A stretch of 7,004 nt of DNA from Candidatus Zixiibacteriota bacterium (GTDB taxonomy: Bacteria > Zixibacteria > MSB-5A5 > GN15 > PGXB01), in contig DAOWOO010000069.1 of assembly GCA_030642025.1 (NCBI GenBank), positions 1 to 7,004 of the forward strand, read 5' to 3'. The notes below the pieces were generated by a model that was not told the DNA's origin, made no database searches, and was given only the letters and a program-made list of their open reading frames with translations. The position numbers were made by a program, and so were the translations under genes. Numbering within the stretch: the stretch's first letter is position 1; each line of letters starts with the position of its first letter. This document shows positions 6,923 to 7,004 of this stretch, in pieces.

Positions 6923-7004
6923 TTAAAGCAGGTCGGAGAGAATGCGCTCTATATCAGCCATCATAAATGGCTTGTTTAAAAAGCCGTCGGCTTTATCTCT
7001 TACC
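6923..7004 (-). CDS. Response regulator receiver domain, C-terminal end (partial)
   Basis: The last 26 residues and the TAA stop of a minus-strand gene run off the right edge. The fragment contains KADGFLNKPFMMADIERIL, which has the end-of-domain signature of CheY-like receivers: an (A/G)ADGFL strand, the invariant Lys-Pro pair (Lys codon at 6971-6973) that contacts the phosphoryl group, and the final amphipathic helix. The protein ends directly after that helix. The receiver is therefore either a single-domain regulator or the C-terminal domain of a larger protein such as a hybrid kinase. The partner and output cannot be told from this piece. Confidence 0.8.
   Translation of the reverse strand, partial: VRDKADGFLNKPFMMADIERILSDLL

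Noticed and set aside
1..7004. A CRISPR array, transposon, toxin-antitoxin pair or defence system
   Set aside because: No repeated spacers, terminal inverted repeats, transposase or small paired toxin-like frames are visible; the genes look like ordinary chromosomal functions.

Overview
The window looks like a stretch of chromosome from a Gram-negative bacterium of roughly balanced base composition. A secreted M16 peptidase with a cleavable Sec signal peptide next to a signal peptide peptidase implies an envelope and probably a periplasm. The gene mix and protein style suggest an uncultured lineage, perhaps in the FCB/Zixibacteria neighbourhood, but this is a low-confidence impression because nothing here is a phylogenetic marker. 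I see no rRNA, tRNA, CRISPR array, insertion sequence or phage gene.

Layout, left to right. Positions 2-799 (+) hold the C-terminal part of SppA, cut by the left edge. A short convergent gap (800-910) carries a hairpin that may serve as a terminator. Positions 911-4477 (-) encode a 1188-residue exported zinc peptidase of the M16C (PreP/falcilysin) type. The 136-bp gap 4478-4613 holds its likely promoter and a G-rich quadruplex-type motif. Positions 4614-6395 (-) encode a KamA-family radical SAM/PLP aminomutase with a long N-terminal extension. Its reading frame stays open to an ATG at 6593, but a near-consensus promoter at 6465-6493 argues for the internal start. Positions 6560-6838 (-) encode a stand-alone Smr-domain protein. 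A pair of AT-rich direct repeats lies upstream of it, and the right edge (6923-7004, -) holds the last 26 residues of a response-regulator receiver domain.

Functionally, the two left-hand genes could both dispose of short peptides: SppA degrades signal-peptide remnants, and M16C enzymes degrade targeting peptides and other unstructured peptides. They are convergent, so they are not one transcript. The clearest biological lead is the aminomutase. It keeps the SAM-cluster cysteines, the PLP lysine and the carboxylate-binding arginine of lysine 2,3-aminomutase. The two aspartates that hold the lysine side-chain amine are replaced by Lys and Asn, the same pair reported for glutamate 2,3-aminomutase. 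It may therefore make beta-glutamate, a known compatible solute, rather than beta-lysine.
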